From Acidimicrobiia bacterium (GTDB lineage: Bacteria > Actinomycetota > Acidimicrobiia > Acidimicrobiales > Bin134), in the NCBI GenBank assembly GCA_022827405.1, contig JAJDTA010000196.1, positions 1 through 64,000 of the forward strand: a stretch of 64,000 bases of DNA. Direction: 5' to 3'. Each line of letters begins with the position of its first letter. The first letter of the stretch is position 1. The notes under the pieces are model-generated. The model was not told where the DNA came from, made no database searches, and saw only the letters and a program-made list of their open reading frames with translations. Below are positions 6,074 to 14,427 of this stretch, one piece after another. The position numbers and the translations under genes are program-made.

Positions 6074-7288
6074 ATGACCCAGAACGTGGCGATCTTGTCG
6101 CTGCACACGTCGCCGCTGACCCAGCCCGGCGTGGGCGACAGCGGCGGTATGAACGTGTATGTGCGGGAGATGGCCGCGGCCTTGGCCCACTCGGGCAGCG
6201 AGTGCCGGGTGTATGTGCGGCGAGCCCAGGAAGGGCTGCCCGATGAGGTGGACATCGAACCGGGCGTGACTGTGGTCCACATCGACGCTGGGCCCGTCGA
6301 ATCGAGCAAGGATGACCTCCCCGGGGTAGTGGAAGAGTTCGCCGATGGTGTGCTGGCTGATTTCCGACGACACCGGCGCCCCGATGTGATTCACGCCAAT
6401 TACTGGCTTTCGGGGGTGGCCGGTCACCGGGTCAAGCACGCGGTGGAAGTACCGCTGGCCGTGACCTTCCACACGCTGGCCCGGGTAAAGGCGGCCACTG
6501 GCGATCCCGAGTCGGAGTTCCGGGCCCAGGCCGAGACCGAGGTGATCGGGTGTGCCGATGCGGTGATTGCCTCCTGTGAGCCAGAAGCCCAGCAACTTCG
6601 AGAGTTCTACGACGCCCCGCCCGAACGGATTGAGCTGGCTCCGCCGGGAGTGGAGCACGCGCTGTTCTCCCCCGGAGACCGCGATGGCGCCCGCACCGCC
6701 CTCGGATTGGGCCAAGGTCCGGTGCTGCTCCTTGTCGGCCGGATTCAGCCGTTGAAACGGCCTCTGGTTGCGGTGGAAACACTGGCGTGTCTGGGTCGTG
6801 AGGATGCCCGCCTGCTTGTGGTTGGAGGGCCGAGCGGCACCGAGGGCAAGACCGAGTATCGGCGCCTCCAAGACCGCATTCACGCCTTGGGCCTGGAGGA
6901 CCAGGTGACGCTGGTTCCCCCCCGCCCCCACCACTGGCTGTCCACCTACTACCGGGCCGCCGATGTTGTTCTGGTTCCCAGCCGCAGCGAGTCGTTCGGA
7001 CTGGTGGCCCTGGAGGCGGCGGCCAGCGGCACCCCGGTGGTGGCCGCTCCCGTGGGCGGGCTGCGCTCGATAGTGGACCACGGACGAACCGGGTTCCTGG
7101 TGGACGATGCCACCGCCGAGGCATTTGCTGCTCAGACGGCCGCTCTCATCGACAACCCGCTGCTGGCCGCCGAGACGGCCATGAATGCAGCAGAGCGGGC
7201 CCGTTCGTATTCGTGGGCGGCCATGGCCCGCTCGTTGCGAGCCACATATCGAAGGATCCAGTCCCGCGTGCCTGTCTATTGCACATGA
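6074..7288 (+). CDS. mshA: Mycothiol glycosyltransferase MshA
   Basis: A 404-residue GT-B family 4 glycosyltransferase. The N-terminal domain has the MshA signature PGVGDSGGMNVYVREMA near residues 20-36, where inositol phosphate binds, and INANYWLSG around residue 105. The C-terminal domain has the nucleotide-sugar site with PSRSESFGLVALEAA around residue 300 (EX7E motif). It transfers GlcNAc from UDP-GlcNAc to 1L-myo-inositol-1-phosphate, the first step of mycothiol synthesis and a marker for actinobacteria. The ATG at 6074 follows a G-rich stretch and fits the family start. Its last codons lie in the first copy of a 38-bp tandem repeat, and a YbjN-family gene follows as in other actinobacteria. 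Confidence 0.9.
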   Translation: MTQNVAILSLHTSPLTQPGVGDSGGMNVYVREMAAALAHSGSECRVYVRRAQEGLPDEVDIEPGVTVVHIDAGPVESSKDDLPGVVEEFADGVLADFRRHRRPDVIHANYWLSGVAGHRVKHAVEVPLAVTFHTLARVKAATGDPESEFRAQAETEVIGCADAVIASCEPEAQQLREFYDAPPERIELAPPGVEHALFSPGDRDGARTALGLGQGPVLLLVGRIQPLKRPLVAVETLACLGREDARLLVVGGPSGTEGKTEYRRLQDRIHALGLEDQVTLVPPRPHHWLSTYYRAADVVLVPSRSESFGLVALEAAASGTPVVAAPVGGLRSIVDHGRTGFLVDDATAEAFAAQTAALIDNPLLAAETAMNAAERARSYSWAAMARSLRATYRRIQSRVPVYCT

Positions 7289-7363
7289 CGCCGCCGATGG
7301 CCTGCAATCCTGTCTATTGCCCATGACGCCGCCGATGGCCTGCAACCCTGTCTATTGCCCATG
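7271..7363 (+). repeat. 38-bp tandem repeat at mshA/ybjN boundary
   Basis: Copies start at 7271, 7309 and 7347 (the third partial), each beginning CCTGTCTATTGC. The first contains the mshA stop codon and the third the start codon of the next gene. Each copy holds a C-C-ATGA-type overlap, suggesting that mshA and the next gene once overlapped and were moved apart by tandem duplication. Confidence 0.85.
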
Positions 7364-7816
7364 ATTCTGCGGCCCGACGAGCTAGCCGCTTTGGAGTCGG
7401 ACATCGATGCCTGGCTGGAAGATCAGCTCCAGACAAACCCAACCGTGCTGAACGTGGACCGGGGCGAACCCGGCCAGCGTCGCTGGTATGTGCGGATGGT
7501 GGGGGAGGAAAAGGCGGTGTCCACCGTCTGGTTCAATCTCAGCCAGCGTCTGTTGCACTGCGAGTGCCACTTCATGCCCGCACCCGAGGAGAACGAAGGC
7601 CGGCTGTACGAGTATCTGCTGCGCCGCAACCGCGAGCTGGCCGGTCTGCGGTTTGCCATCGGCGTGGAGGAGGCCGTCTTCTTGGTGTCCGAGCTGCCAG
7701 CCCACGCGGTCACCGAAGCGGAGATCGACCGGCTCTTGGGGTCGTTCTACGCCTACTCCGAGCGGTGGTTCCGGCCCTGCATGCGGATCGGCTACGAGAC
7801 CCGGTTCAAGGGCTAG
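7361..7816 (+). CDS. YbjN-domain protein
   Basis: A 151-residue protein of the YbjN / type III secretion chaperone-like fold: a helix with LESDIDAWLEDQL, then alternating strands (RRWYVRMVGEEKAVSTVWFNL, LLHCECHFMPAP), then helices (LYEYLLRRNRELAGLRFAIG) and a final strand-helix unit ending FRPCMRIGYETRFKG. Its job is not known. In actinobacteria a gene of this family commonly follows mshA, and the same order is kept here. The ATG at 7361 lies inside the third repeat copy; a TTG two codons upstream is less likely. Confidence 0.8.
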   Translation: MILRPDELAALESDIDAWLEDQLQTNPTVLNVDRGEPGQRRWYVRMVGEEKAVSTVWFNLSQRLLHCECHFMPAPEENEGRLYEYLLRRNRELAGLRFAIGVEEAVFLVSELPAHAVTEAEIDRLLGSFYAYSERWFRPCMRIGYETRFKG

Positions 7817-7876
7817 GGATATCACTGCATACTAGTTGATTTCAATGTAAATGAAGTGCAATTGTTTCGTATGAAA

Positions 7877-7928
7877 CTCCTGGTCGGTGGGCGGCATCGG
7901 GGAAGTCCACCCACCGACCGGAGTTTTT
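7877..7928 (+). terminator. Rho-independent terminator after ybjN-family gene
   Basis: CTCC-T-GGTCGGTGGG (7877-7891) pairs with CCCACCGACC-GGAG (7910-7923), leaving an 18-nt loop and a one-base bulge, and is followed by TTTTT. It closes the mshA-ybjN unit and separates it from proC. Confidence 0.85.
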
Positions 7929-7967
7929 GTCCGCCAATGAATGCCGTGGGCCTGCTATAGCAGTGAG

Positions 7968-8762
7968 GTGGCACTTCGACTGCAACTGATTGGCGGGGGC
8001 CGCATGGGCGAGGCTCTGCTCGGCGGTTTGCTGGCCGGTGGGTGGGCCCAGCCCGGCGAGTTGGCCGTTGTGGAGAAGATCTCTGAACGGCGAGGCGAGC
8101 TGGCCGACCGCTTCCCCGAAGTAGTAGTGGCCGAGCACCCCGTTGAGCGGGCTGATGCCGTGCTGGCGGTGAAACCCGACGACGCTGCGGCGGCGGGCGC
8201 CCGCCTCCGAGCGGCTGGCGTTGACCGCGTGCTCAGCATCGCGGCCGGCGTTACCACCGCGGCTCTCCAAGCTGTTCTCGACGACGGTGCCCGGGTCATC
8301 AGGGCCATGCCCAACACGCCGGCGCTGGTGGGCGCGGGCGCGGCCGCCATCGCGGCGGGCAGTCACGCCACCGAAGAGGATCTGGTTTGGGCTACCGGCA
8401 TTCTCGAGGCGGTCGGCACGGTGGTGGTGTGCGATGAGCCGATGCTGGATGCGGTCACGGGGCTGTCGGGCTCAGGACCGGCCTATGTGTTCTGGTTGGC
8501 GGAGAGCTTGATGGCCGCCGGAGCTGAGGTCGGTCTGCCTCCCGACATGGCCGACGCCCTCACCCGCCAGACCATTTTGGGGGCGGCCCGACTGTTGGTT
8601 GAGTCAGGCGAGCTCCCCGCCGATCTGCGGGCCGCAGTGACCTCCCCGGGCGGGACCACCGCCCGGGGTGTCGCGGAGTTGGAAGCCCGCGGGACCGCGG
8701 CTGCATTCGCCGCTGCGGTACGCGCCGCCACCGAACGGAGTCGTGAACTGGGGAAACCCTGA
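7968..8762 (+). CDS. proC: Pyrroline-5-carboxylate reductase
   Basis: A 264-residue protein. The Rossmann NAD(P)H site is at residues 5-13 (LIGGGRMGEAL), then VLAVKPDD, the VIRAMPNTPALVGAG motif around residue 105, and the dimerisation domain with LSGSGPAYVFWLAE and VTSPGGTTARGVAELE. It reduces pyrroline-5-carboxylate to proline in the cytosol. GTG at 7968 is chosen because the family begins just before the glycine-rich loop. It follows the terminator at 7877-7928 and precedes a BldC-like gene by 90 bp, as in many actinobacteria. Confidence 0.93.
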   Translation: MALRLQLIGGGRMGEALLGGLLAGGWAQPGELAVVEKISERRGELADRFPEVVVAEHPVERADAVLAVKPDDAAAAGARLRAAGVDRVLSIAAGVTTAALQAVLDDGARVIRAMPNTPALVGAGAAAIAAGSHATEEDLVWATGILEAVGTVVVCDEPMLDAVTGLSGSGPAYVFWLAESLMAAGAEVGLPPDMADALTRQTILGAARLLVESGELPADLRAAVTSPGGTTARGVAELEARGTAAAFAAAVRAATERSRELGKP

Positions 8763-8851
8763 GTTGATTCCCAGTTGCCGAGCGGGGTGGCACTCGACTG
8801 GCACCGCCGCATAAGGTGAGCCACGCACAGCGGAGTGAGGGGTGTGTTGGC

Positions 8852-9046
8852 ATGGCAAAGCCAGAAGGGCGGGAAAAACTCATGACCGTGGCGGAGGTTG
8901 CCGCCCTCATGAGAGTCTCAACGATGACGGTCTACCGACTGATTAAAGCCCGAGACCTACCGGCTGTGAGGATCGGCAAGTCGTACCGATTGCGCGAAGG
9001 CGACGTCGACCGCTACTTGGCCAGTCGCTACACCCAGGCAGGCTGA
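8852..9046 (+). CDS. BldC-like helix-turn-helix DNA-binding protein
   Basis: A 64-residue protein, almost entirely one winged-helix MerR/excisionase-type domain: MTVAEVAALMRVSTMTVYRLI (HTH), KARDLPAVRIGKSYRL (wing), REGDVDRYL (final helix). Proteins of this size next to proC in actinobacteria include the developmental regulator BldC, but the excisionase-type domain is widespread and the target genes are not visible. ATG at 8852 is preferred over GTG at 8816 because the extra residues are not conserved-looking. The gene ends at a short hairpin. Confidence 0.8.
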   Translation: MAKPEGREKLMTVAEVAALMRVSTMTVYRLIKARDLPAVRIGKSYRLREGDVDRYLASRYTQAG

Positions 9047-9063
9047 CCCTGCCGAAGGGTTTC
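9046..9063 (+). terminator. Weak hairpin after BldC-like gene
   Basis: ACCCT-GCCGA-AGGGT followed by TTTC, overlapping the stop codon of the BldC-like gene. The stem is only five base pairs and the T-run is short, so termination would be partial at best. Confidence 0.3.
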
Positions 9064-9083
9064 TACGCAGCGCTTGGCAGTTA

Positions 9084-9947
9084 ATGACGCTGCGTTACGA
9101 CACCATCTCGTTCTTGTCTGACTACGGACTGGCCGATGAGTTTGTTGGGGTGGTGAAGTCGGTCATCCGCTCGGTGGCCCCCGAGGTAGTGGTGGTGGAT
9201 ATCACCCACGACATATCGCCCCACGATGTCCGAGCCGGAGGCCTGGCCTTGGCTCGCAGCGCCCAGTACCTGATGCCCGGAGTCGTGCTGGCCGTGGTCG
9301 ACCCCGGTGTGGGCAGCGACCGAAGAGCGGTGGCAGTTGAAGTGGGCGATGGCACCTCGGTGTTGGTCGGTCCCGACAACGGCTTGCTGGCCCCGGCTGT
9401 GGCCATGGTGGGCGGGGCGTCTCGAGCGGTGGAGCTCACCGCCGGGCAATACCACCTAGCTTCCCTCGGTCCCACGTTTGCGGGGCGCGATGTGTTTGCT
9501 CCGGTGGCCGCCCATCTGTGCCGGGGTGCTGACCTCGCCGATGTGGGGACGCCCATCCCAGTGCACTCCCTCACACCGGGTGTCGTGCCGGTCAGCCGGG
9601 TTGACGGCGAACGGGTGCTGGCCGAGGTGTTGTGGATTGACCGGTACGGCAACGTGCAGCTCAACCTCGATCCTGCTGACATCGAACCACTGGGCGACCA
9701 GTTGCGGCTCACGGCCGGCGATGTGGGACGCAACGCCCGTCGGGTCGGCAGTTACCGCGACGTGGGCAGTGGTGATCTCGGGGTACTGGTAGACTCGTAC
9801 GGCTTGGTAGCCGTTGCCGCCAACCGGGGTTCAGCCGCCATGGAGTTGAACTGTGTGGAGGGAGACTCCATCACCGTCGAGTCCGGCGGATCTGGATCGG
9901 CCACCCCGGTCCAGTTGCAACCCAGACCACCAGAGGTACTGGAATGA
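9084..9947 (+). CDS. SAM hydroxide adenosyltransferase
   Basis: A 287-residue protein of the S-adenosyl-L-methionine hydrolase / SAM-dependent halogenase family. Visible hallmarks are FLSDYGLADEFVGVVK at 11-26, VDITHDISPHDVRAG, VVDPGVGSDRRAVAV and GPDNGLLAPA in the N-terminal domain, and a C-terminal beta-barrel with WIDRYGNVQLNL. The common bacterial enzyme hydrolyses SAM to adenosine and methionine; halogenase activity needs a substituted active site I do not see. Its stop overlaps the next small gene (ATGA at 9944). Confidence 0.88.
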   Translation: MTLRYDTISFLSDYGLADEFVGVVKSVIRSVAPEVVVVDITHDISPHDVRAGGLALARSAQYLMPGVVLAVVDPGVGSDRRAVAVEVGDGTSVLVGPDNGLLAPAVAMVGGASRAVELTAGQYHLASLGPTFAGRDVFAPVAAHLCRGADLADVGTPIPVHSLTPGVVPVSRVDGERVLAEVLWIDRYGNVQLNLDPADIEPLGDQLRLTAGDVGRNARRVGSYRDVGSGDLGVLVDSYGLVAVAANRGSAAMELNCVEGDSITVESGGSGSATPVQLQPRPPEVLE

Positions 9948-10033
9948 GACCAGGAACCACCATCGCAATCTCCATCTTGTTGGCGGCGATCCTCATAGCC
10001 GCGGTCATTCAGCTATTCGTGCTGGCCCGCTGA
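9944..10033 (+). CDS. 29-residue single-helix membrane peptide
   Basis: ATG overlaps the TGA of the SAM adenosyltransferase gene, so translation is probably coupled. The product has a short MRPG head, a hydrophobic helix of about 20 residues (IAISILLAAILIAAVIQLFV) and a basic end (LAR), i.e. a one-pass membrane peptide with N-out or N-in unresolved. It lies 13 bp before the precorrin-2 dehydrogenase gene. No known family; its operon position between two soluble enzymes is the only clue. Confidence 0.5.
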   Translation: MRPGTTIAISILLAAILIAAVIQLFVLAR

Positions 10034-10046
10034 GCTGCCACCGGCC

Positions 10047-10676
10047 ATGCCCATCGAGGAGACCCTCTACCCGGTGAACCTGCGGGTTGCCGGCCACCAC
10101 TGCTTGGTGGTGGGCGGAGGACAAGTGGCTCTGGCCAAGGTTGAAGGCCTATTGGAAGCCGGGGCGTTGGTAGATGTGATCGCTCCCGATGTGGTTTCCG
10201 AGCTGGACGCCCGCTCCGGTGTCACCGTGCAGCGCCGGCCCTACCGCTCCGGCGATGTGGCGGGCTATCGGTTGGTGATTGCGGCCACTGGCTGCCAAGA
10301 GGTCAACGCCGAGATATACCGCGACGGTGAGTCGGCTGGCGTGTGGGTGAACAGCGCGGATGACCCGGAGCGCTGTTCCTTCACCCTGCCTAGCAGACTG
10401 CGCCGGGGATCGCTGATGGTGACGTGCTCCACCGGTGGCCACAGTCCGGCCTTGTCACGCTGGTTGCGCCAGCGCCTGGAAGACGAGATCGGCCCCGAAT
10501 ACGAGACCCTGTTATGCCTGCTCAGCGAGGCGCGGCAGCGGATGCAAGCCATAGGGGTGCACACTGAGGACCGGGCTTGGCAAGATGTACTGGATTCGGG
10601 AATGCTGGAGTTGATCCGCTCCGGTGAAACCGGTCGGGCAAAAGAGATGATCGACCAACTGGTCGACAACCCCTGA
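10047..10676 (+). CDS. Precorrin-2 dehydrogenase (CysG N-terminal/Met8-like)
   Basis: A 209-residue protein matching the N-terminal half of CysG. It starts PVNLRVAGHHCLVVGGGQVALAKVEGLL (NAD site), has VNSADDPERCSFTLPSRLRRGSLMV and the C-S-T-G-G-HSPALSRWLRQRLE motif of the dimer/ferrochelatase region. It oxidises precorrin-2 to sirohydrochlorin and may add iron to give siroheme. The methyltransferase that makes precorrin-2 is the N-terminal half of the fusion at 12802, so both steps sit in the same operon with hemA and hemC. Whether the chelatase activity is kept cannot be told. Confidence 0.85.
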   Translation: MPIEETLYPVNLRVAGHHCLVVGGGQVALAKVEGLLEAGALVDVIAPDVVSELDARSGVTVQRRPYRSGDVAGYRLVIAATGCQEVNAEIYRDGESAGVWVNSADDPERCSFTLPSRLRRGSLMVTCSTGGHSPALSRWLRQRLEDEIGPEYETLLCLLSEARQRMQAIGVHTEDRAWQDVLDSGMLELIRSGETGRAKEMIDQLVDNP

Positions 10677-10683
10677 TGAACCA

Positions 10684-11934
10684 ATGTCAGTACTCGCGAT
10701 AGGCATCAACCATCGATCGGCACCGCTCGGTCTTCTCGAGCAGATGACCATCGACGAGTCCAGCCTGCCCAAGGCGCTGGCCGACCTGTTTGGGCGTGAT
10801 CACGTTTCCGAGGCCGTGGTGCTGTCTACCTGCAACCGTATCGAGGTCTACGTCTTCGCCGAGACCTTCCACGGGGCCTTCCAGAACGTGCGGGACTTCT
10901 TGTCGGAGACCGCTCATGTTCCCCCGGAGAAGTTCAGCGATGCGCTCTATGCCCACTACGAGGCTGACGCGGTGTCGCATCTGTTCTCGGTGGCCTGCGG
11001 TTTGGATTCAGCCGTACTTGGGGAGAACGAGATCCAAGGGCAGGTGAAGGGCGCCTGGGAGACGGCTCGGCTGGAGGGCACCTGCGGCACGTCGTTGAAC
11101 TCCCTCTTCCGCCACGCGGCAGAGGTGGGCAAGCGGGCCCGCACCGAGACGGGGATTTCCCAGCACATCACTTCGGTGTCCCACGCCGCAGTGGCCCTGG
11201 CCGCCGAGCGGTTGGGCGGGTTGAACGGCCGCCGCATGATGGTGCTCGGAGCCGGCGATATGGGCGAGGGCATGGCGGCCAGCCTGGCCAAGAGCGGGGC
11301 GGCCGAAGTTGTGGTGGCCAATCGCACCACCGGTCGGGCCGAGGAATTGGCCCAGCGCATCGGTGGCCGGGCTGTGAGCCTCGACGAGATGTCGGCCGAT
11401 TTGGCGGTTGTGGACGTCCTATTGACTTCCACGGGGGCGTCTTCGCTCATCCTGGAGCACTGCGACGTGGCTGAGATCATGGCCCAGCGGGGTAATCGTC
11501 CGCTGCTGATCGTGGATGTCGCGGTGCCTCGCGACGTGGATCCCGCCGCCGGCGAGCTCGACGGGGTGACGCTGCTGGACATGGACGATCTGCGGGCCTT
11601 CGCCGATCGGGGTCTGCGCGAACGCCGGGCCGAGTTGGACCGGGTGCGCAGCATCATCGACGACGAGTTGAACCGCTACCTGGACTACAGCTCTGCTCGG
11701 GAGGCCGCCCCGCTGATCGCGGCGTTCCGGACTCGGGCCGAGGTTCTCCGCAAAGAGGAACTGGATCGCCACGCGGTCGGGTTGTCTCCGGCTGAGCGAG
11801 AGGCGGTGGAGGCAGCCACCAGAGGATTGATCGGCAAACTCCTCCATGAGCCCACCGTCAGGCTGAAGGACGCCGCCGGATCGCCCCGCGGCGATCGGTT
11901 GGCCGAGGCACTCCGGGACCTGTTCGATCTCTAG
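10684..11934 (+). CDS. hemA: Glutamyl-tRNA reductase
   Basis: A 416-residue HemA: GINHRSAPLGLLEQ at the start, the catalytic Cys50 in VVLSTCNRIEVY, GENEIQGQVKGAW, the NADPH loop MVLGAGDMGEGMA, and a C-terminal dimerisation helix. It reduces glutamyl-tRNA to glutamate-1-semialdehyde, the committed step of C5-pathway heme synthesis. It starts 7 bp after the precorrin-2 dehydrogenase and is followed by hemC after 10 bp. HemL at 18664 takes the next step. Confidence 0.95.
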   Translation: MSVLAIGINHRSAPLGLLEQMTIDESSLPKALADLFGRDHVSEAVVLSTCNRIEVYVFAETFHGAFQNVRDFLSETAHVPPEKFSDALYAHYEADAVSHLFSVACGLDSAVLGENEIQGQVKGAWETARLEGTCGTSLNSLFRHAAEVGKRARTETGISQHITSVSHAAVALAAERLGGLNGRRMMVLGAGDMGEGMAASLAKSGAAEVVVANRTTGRAEELAQRIGGRAVSLDEMSADLAVVDVLLTSTGASSLILEHCDVAEIMAQRGNRPLLIVDVAVPRDVDPAAGELDGVTLLDMDDLRAFADRGLRERRAELDRVRSIIDDELNRYLDYSSAREAAPLIAAFRTRAEVLRKEELDRHAVGLSPAEREAVEAATRGLIGKLLHEPTVRLKDAAGSPRGDRLAEALRDLFDL

Positions 11935-11944
11935 AATCAGTCCC

Positions 11945-12805
11945 ATGCTGCGCGCCGCCACTCGGGGGAGCGTCTTGGCCCGGTGGCAAACCGCCCACAT
12001 CGCTGAACTATTGGGCCGCGCCGCCGATGTTGAGCCTCTGCTGGTGGCCACGTCGGGCGACCGATTGGCCGACGAGCCCATTTCGGCCATCGGCGGCAAG
12101 GGAGTCTTCGTCAAAGAAGTCCAAGCCGCAGTGCTGGACGGGCGAGCCGACATTGCCGTCCACTCGGCCAAGGATCTGCCAGCGGCCACCCCGGAGGGCC
12201 TAGTGCTGGCCGCGGTGCCCAACCGGGCCGATCCCCGAGACGTGCTGGTGGGCTGCCGTTTATCTGATCTTTCCCAGGGCGCATTGGTGGCCACCGGCTC
12301 AGCTCGCCGCCGAGTGCAGCTTCGCGAGTATCGCCCCGATCTTCGGTTCGCTGAGCTTCGTGGCAACATCGGCACTCGCCTGGCCAAGACGGCGGACTTT
12401 GACGGGATAGTCATGGCCAAGGCCGCCTTGGACCGCTTGGGCGAACACCCGGCGGTGGTGGATGTGCTGGGTTGCGAGGTCATGGTTCCTCAAGTGGGCC
12501 AGGGTGCCCTGGCGGTGGAGTGCCGAGAAGACGATCATCGGCTTCGCACATTGCTGGCCGCCATCGAAGACCCCATAACTCGCCGGGCGGTGGATGCTGA
12601 GCGGGCTTTTTTGACCACTTTGGGTGGCGACTGCACGCTGCCCGCCGGAGCCCACGCCCACGTTGAGGGCGACACGCTGGCTATGCGGGCTGTGCTGGCC
12701 GACGGGTCCGACGGCCGGTGCCACACCGTGGGGGGCGAAGGTGAAGACGGGGAGGCCCTGGGCCAGGAACTGGCCCGCCAGTTGCTGGATATGGTGGCCC
12801 GGTGA
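11945..12805 (+). CDS. hemC: Porphobilinogen deaminase (hydroxymethylbilane synthase)
   Basis: A 286-residue protein with the family pattern RAATRGSVLARWQT, GKGVFVKEVQ, ADIAVHSAKDLP, the substrate-binding ARRRVQLR and RLAKTADFDGIVMAKAAL regions, and Cys230 in TLGGDCTLPAGAH as the attachment point for the dipyrromethane cofactor. It joins four porphobilinogen units into hydroxymethylbilane in the cytosol. Its stop overlaps the next gene (GTGA at 12802). The C-terminal cofactor-binding domain is complete. Confidence 0.95.
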   Translation: MLRAATRGSVLARWQTAHIAELLGRAADVEPLLVATSGDRLADEPISAIGGKGVFVKEVQAAVLDGRADIAVHSAKDLPAATPEGLVLAAVPNRADPRDVLVGCRLSDLSQGALVATGSARRRVQLREYRPDLRFAELRGNIGTRLAKTADFDGIVMAKAALDRLGEHPAVVDVLGCEVMVPQVGQGALAVECREDDHRLRTLLAAIEDPITRRAVDAERAFLTTLGGDCTLPAGAHAHVEGDTLAMRAVLADGSDGRCHTVGGEGEDGEALGQELARQLLDMVAR

Positions 12806-14265
12806 CCGTCTATCTGGTTGGTGCCGGGCCGGGCGATCCCGCGCTTTTGACCCTGAGGGGGGCGGAGGTGCTGGCCAGCGCCGATGTGGTGGTGTACGAC
12901 CGGCTGTCGGTGACCTCGCTGCTCGATATGGCTCCGGCCGATGCCGAGCGCATCTCGGTGGGCAAACAGCCCGGCGGACCCCGTACCTCCCAAGCGGAGA
13001 TCAACTCCCTGCTGGTGGATCGGGGCCGGGCCGGACAGCTGGTGGTGCGCCTGAAGGGCGGAGACCCCTTTGTGTTCGCCCGAGGCGGTGAGGAGGCCGC
13101 TGCCCTGGCCGCGGCCGGCGTCGCCTTCGAAGTTGTCCCCGGCATCACCTCGGCGGTGGCGGTTCCCGCCTACGCCGGCATTCCCGTGACCATGCGCTAT
13201 TCCTCCACGTCGTTCACCGTGGTGACCGGCCACGAAGACCCGGCCAAGGGAGAAGGGTCGGTCAACTGGGAGGCGGTTGCCGCCCTCGGGGGCACGGTGG
13301 TGGTGCTCATGGGCGCGGCCCGCTGTCGCCCGATCTGCGACCGGCTGGTGGCTGCGGGTATGGCCCCCGACACGCCCGCAGCCGCGGTGCAGTGGGGGAC
13401 CCGCCCCAGCCAGCGCACGCTGCGGGCCACCCTGGCCACCTTGGCCGACATGGATCCCCAGCCGCCCGCCACCATCGTGGTCGGCGAAGTGGCCGCCGCC
13501 AATCTGGCCTGGTACGAGAACCGGCCCCTGTTCGGCCGCCGCATTGTGGTGACCCGGGCGCAGCCCCAGGCCGCGGGGCTGGCCGCTGAGCTTCACCGAA
13601 GGGGAGCGGAGGCCCTGGAGCTGCCGGTCATTGCCTTTGAGCCCCCTTACGACCTCGACCGCCTAGCCCAGGCCGCCGCCGAGGTTGGCAGCTATGACTG
13701 GTTGGTGCTCACCTCGCCCACCGGGGTGGTTCGATTCTTCGATCAGCTTCCCGACGCCCGCAGCCTCGGAGGCGTGAAGGTGGCCGCCATCGGGCCTGGT
13801 ACCGCGGCGGCGCTGGCCGAGCGCAACGTGGTGGCCGATCTGGTTCCCGAGCAGTACGTGGCCGAATCCCTGCTGGAAGCTCTGTCTGATGAGGTTGGTT
13901 CCGACTGGCCGGGACGGGTGCTCATCCCTCGGGCCGAAACCGCCCGCAACGTGCTGCCCGACGGACTCGCCGCCGCCGGATGGGACGTCGACGTGGTTCC
14001 CGCCTACCGAACCGTGGCACCCGCCCCCGACCCCGACGCGGCGGCCCTGGTGGCCGACGCCGAGGTCATAACCTTCACGTCGTCGTCCACCGTGACCAAC
14101 TTTGTGGACTCTTATGGCGCCGACATCGTGCCCGAGGTGGTGGCCACCATCGGCCCGATCACGTCCGAAACCGCTCGCAGTCTGGGCCTAGAGGTTGCGG
14201 TGGAGGCCTCCGAGCACACCGTCGACGGCCTGATCACCGCCTTGGAGGACTTCTTCACCCGCTGA
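12802..14265 (+). CDS. cobA-hemD: Fused uroporphyrinogen-III methyltransferase/synthase
   Basis: A 487-residue fusion. Residues about 1-235 are SUMT (CobA/CysG-C): VYLVGAGPGDPALLTLRG, VVRLKGGDPFVFARGGEE, PGITSAVAVPAYAGIPVT. Residues about 240-487 are HemD, beginning PLFGRRIVVTRAQPQAAGLAA with later LTSPTGVVRFF and TFTSSSTVTNF. The HemD half closes hydroxymethylbilane to uroporphyrinogen III, and the CobA half methylates it to precorrin-2, the branch to siroheme and corrinoids. The fusion is common in actinobacteria and some clostridia. It is the last gene of the heme operon before the inserted minus-strand genes; hemB, which often follows, is missing here. Confidence 0.93.
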   Translation: MTVYLVGAGPGDPALLTLRGAEVLASADVVVYDRLSVTSLLDMAPADAERISVGKQPGGPRTSQAEINSLLVDRGRAGQLVVRLKGGDPFVFARGGEEAAALAAAGVAFEVVPGITSAVAVPAYAGIPVTMRYSSTSFTVVTGHEDPAKGEGSVNWEAVAALGGTVVVLMGAARCRPICDRLVAAGMAPDTPAAAVQWGTRPSQRTLRATLATLADMDPQPPATIVVGEVAAANLAWYENRPLFGRRIVVTRAQPQAAGLAAELHRRGAEALELPVIAFEPPYDLDRLAQAAAEVGSYDWLVLTSPTGVVRFFDQLPDARSLGGVKVAAIGPGTAAALAERNVVADLVPEQYVAESLLEALSDEVGSDWPGRVLIPRAETARNVLPDGLAAAGWDVDVVPAYRTVAPAPDPDAAALVADAEVITFTSSSTVTNFVDSYGADIVPEVVATIGPITSETARSLGLEVAVEASEHTVDGLITALEDFFTR

Positions 14266-14427
14266 GCAGTCACAAGACATAGTCGCTTGCCTGATTCCGG
14301 ATGCTGATCGGTCGGCTTTTTCGCATGCAATCGGGCCTCGGAGATCTTCTTGCCATGTGACTTAGGGGTCAGTTGGCTCAACCGTGGGTGGGTACTCCAG
14401 TCCCTTAATTTCGCTTTGACGATACCG

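Noticed and set aside
6011-7345. 444-codon minus-strand frame opposite mshA
   Set aside because: It is Gly/His/Arg-rich with no domain pattern and is the antisense of a clear MshA; high GC opens such frames.
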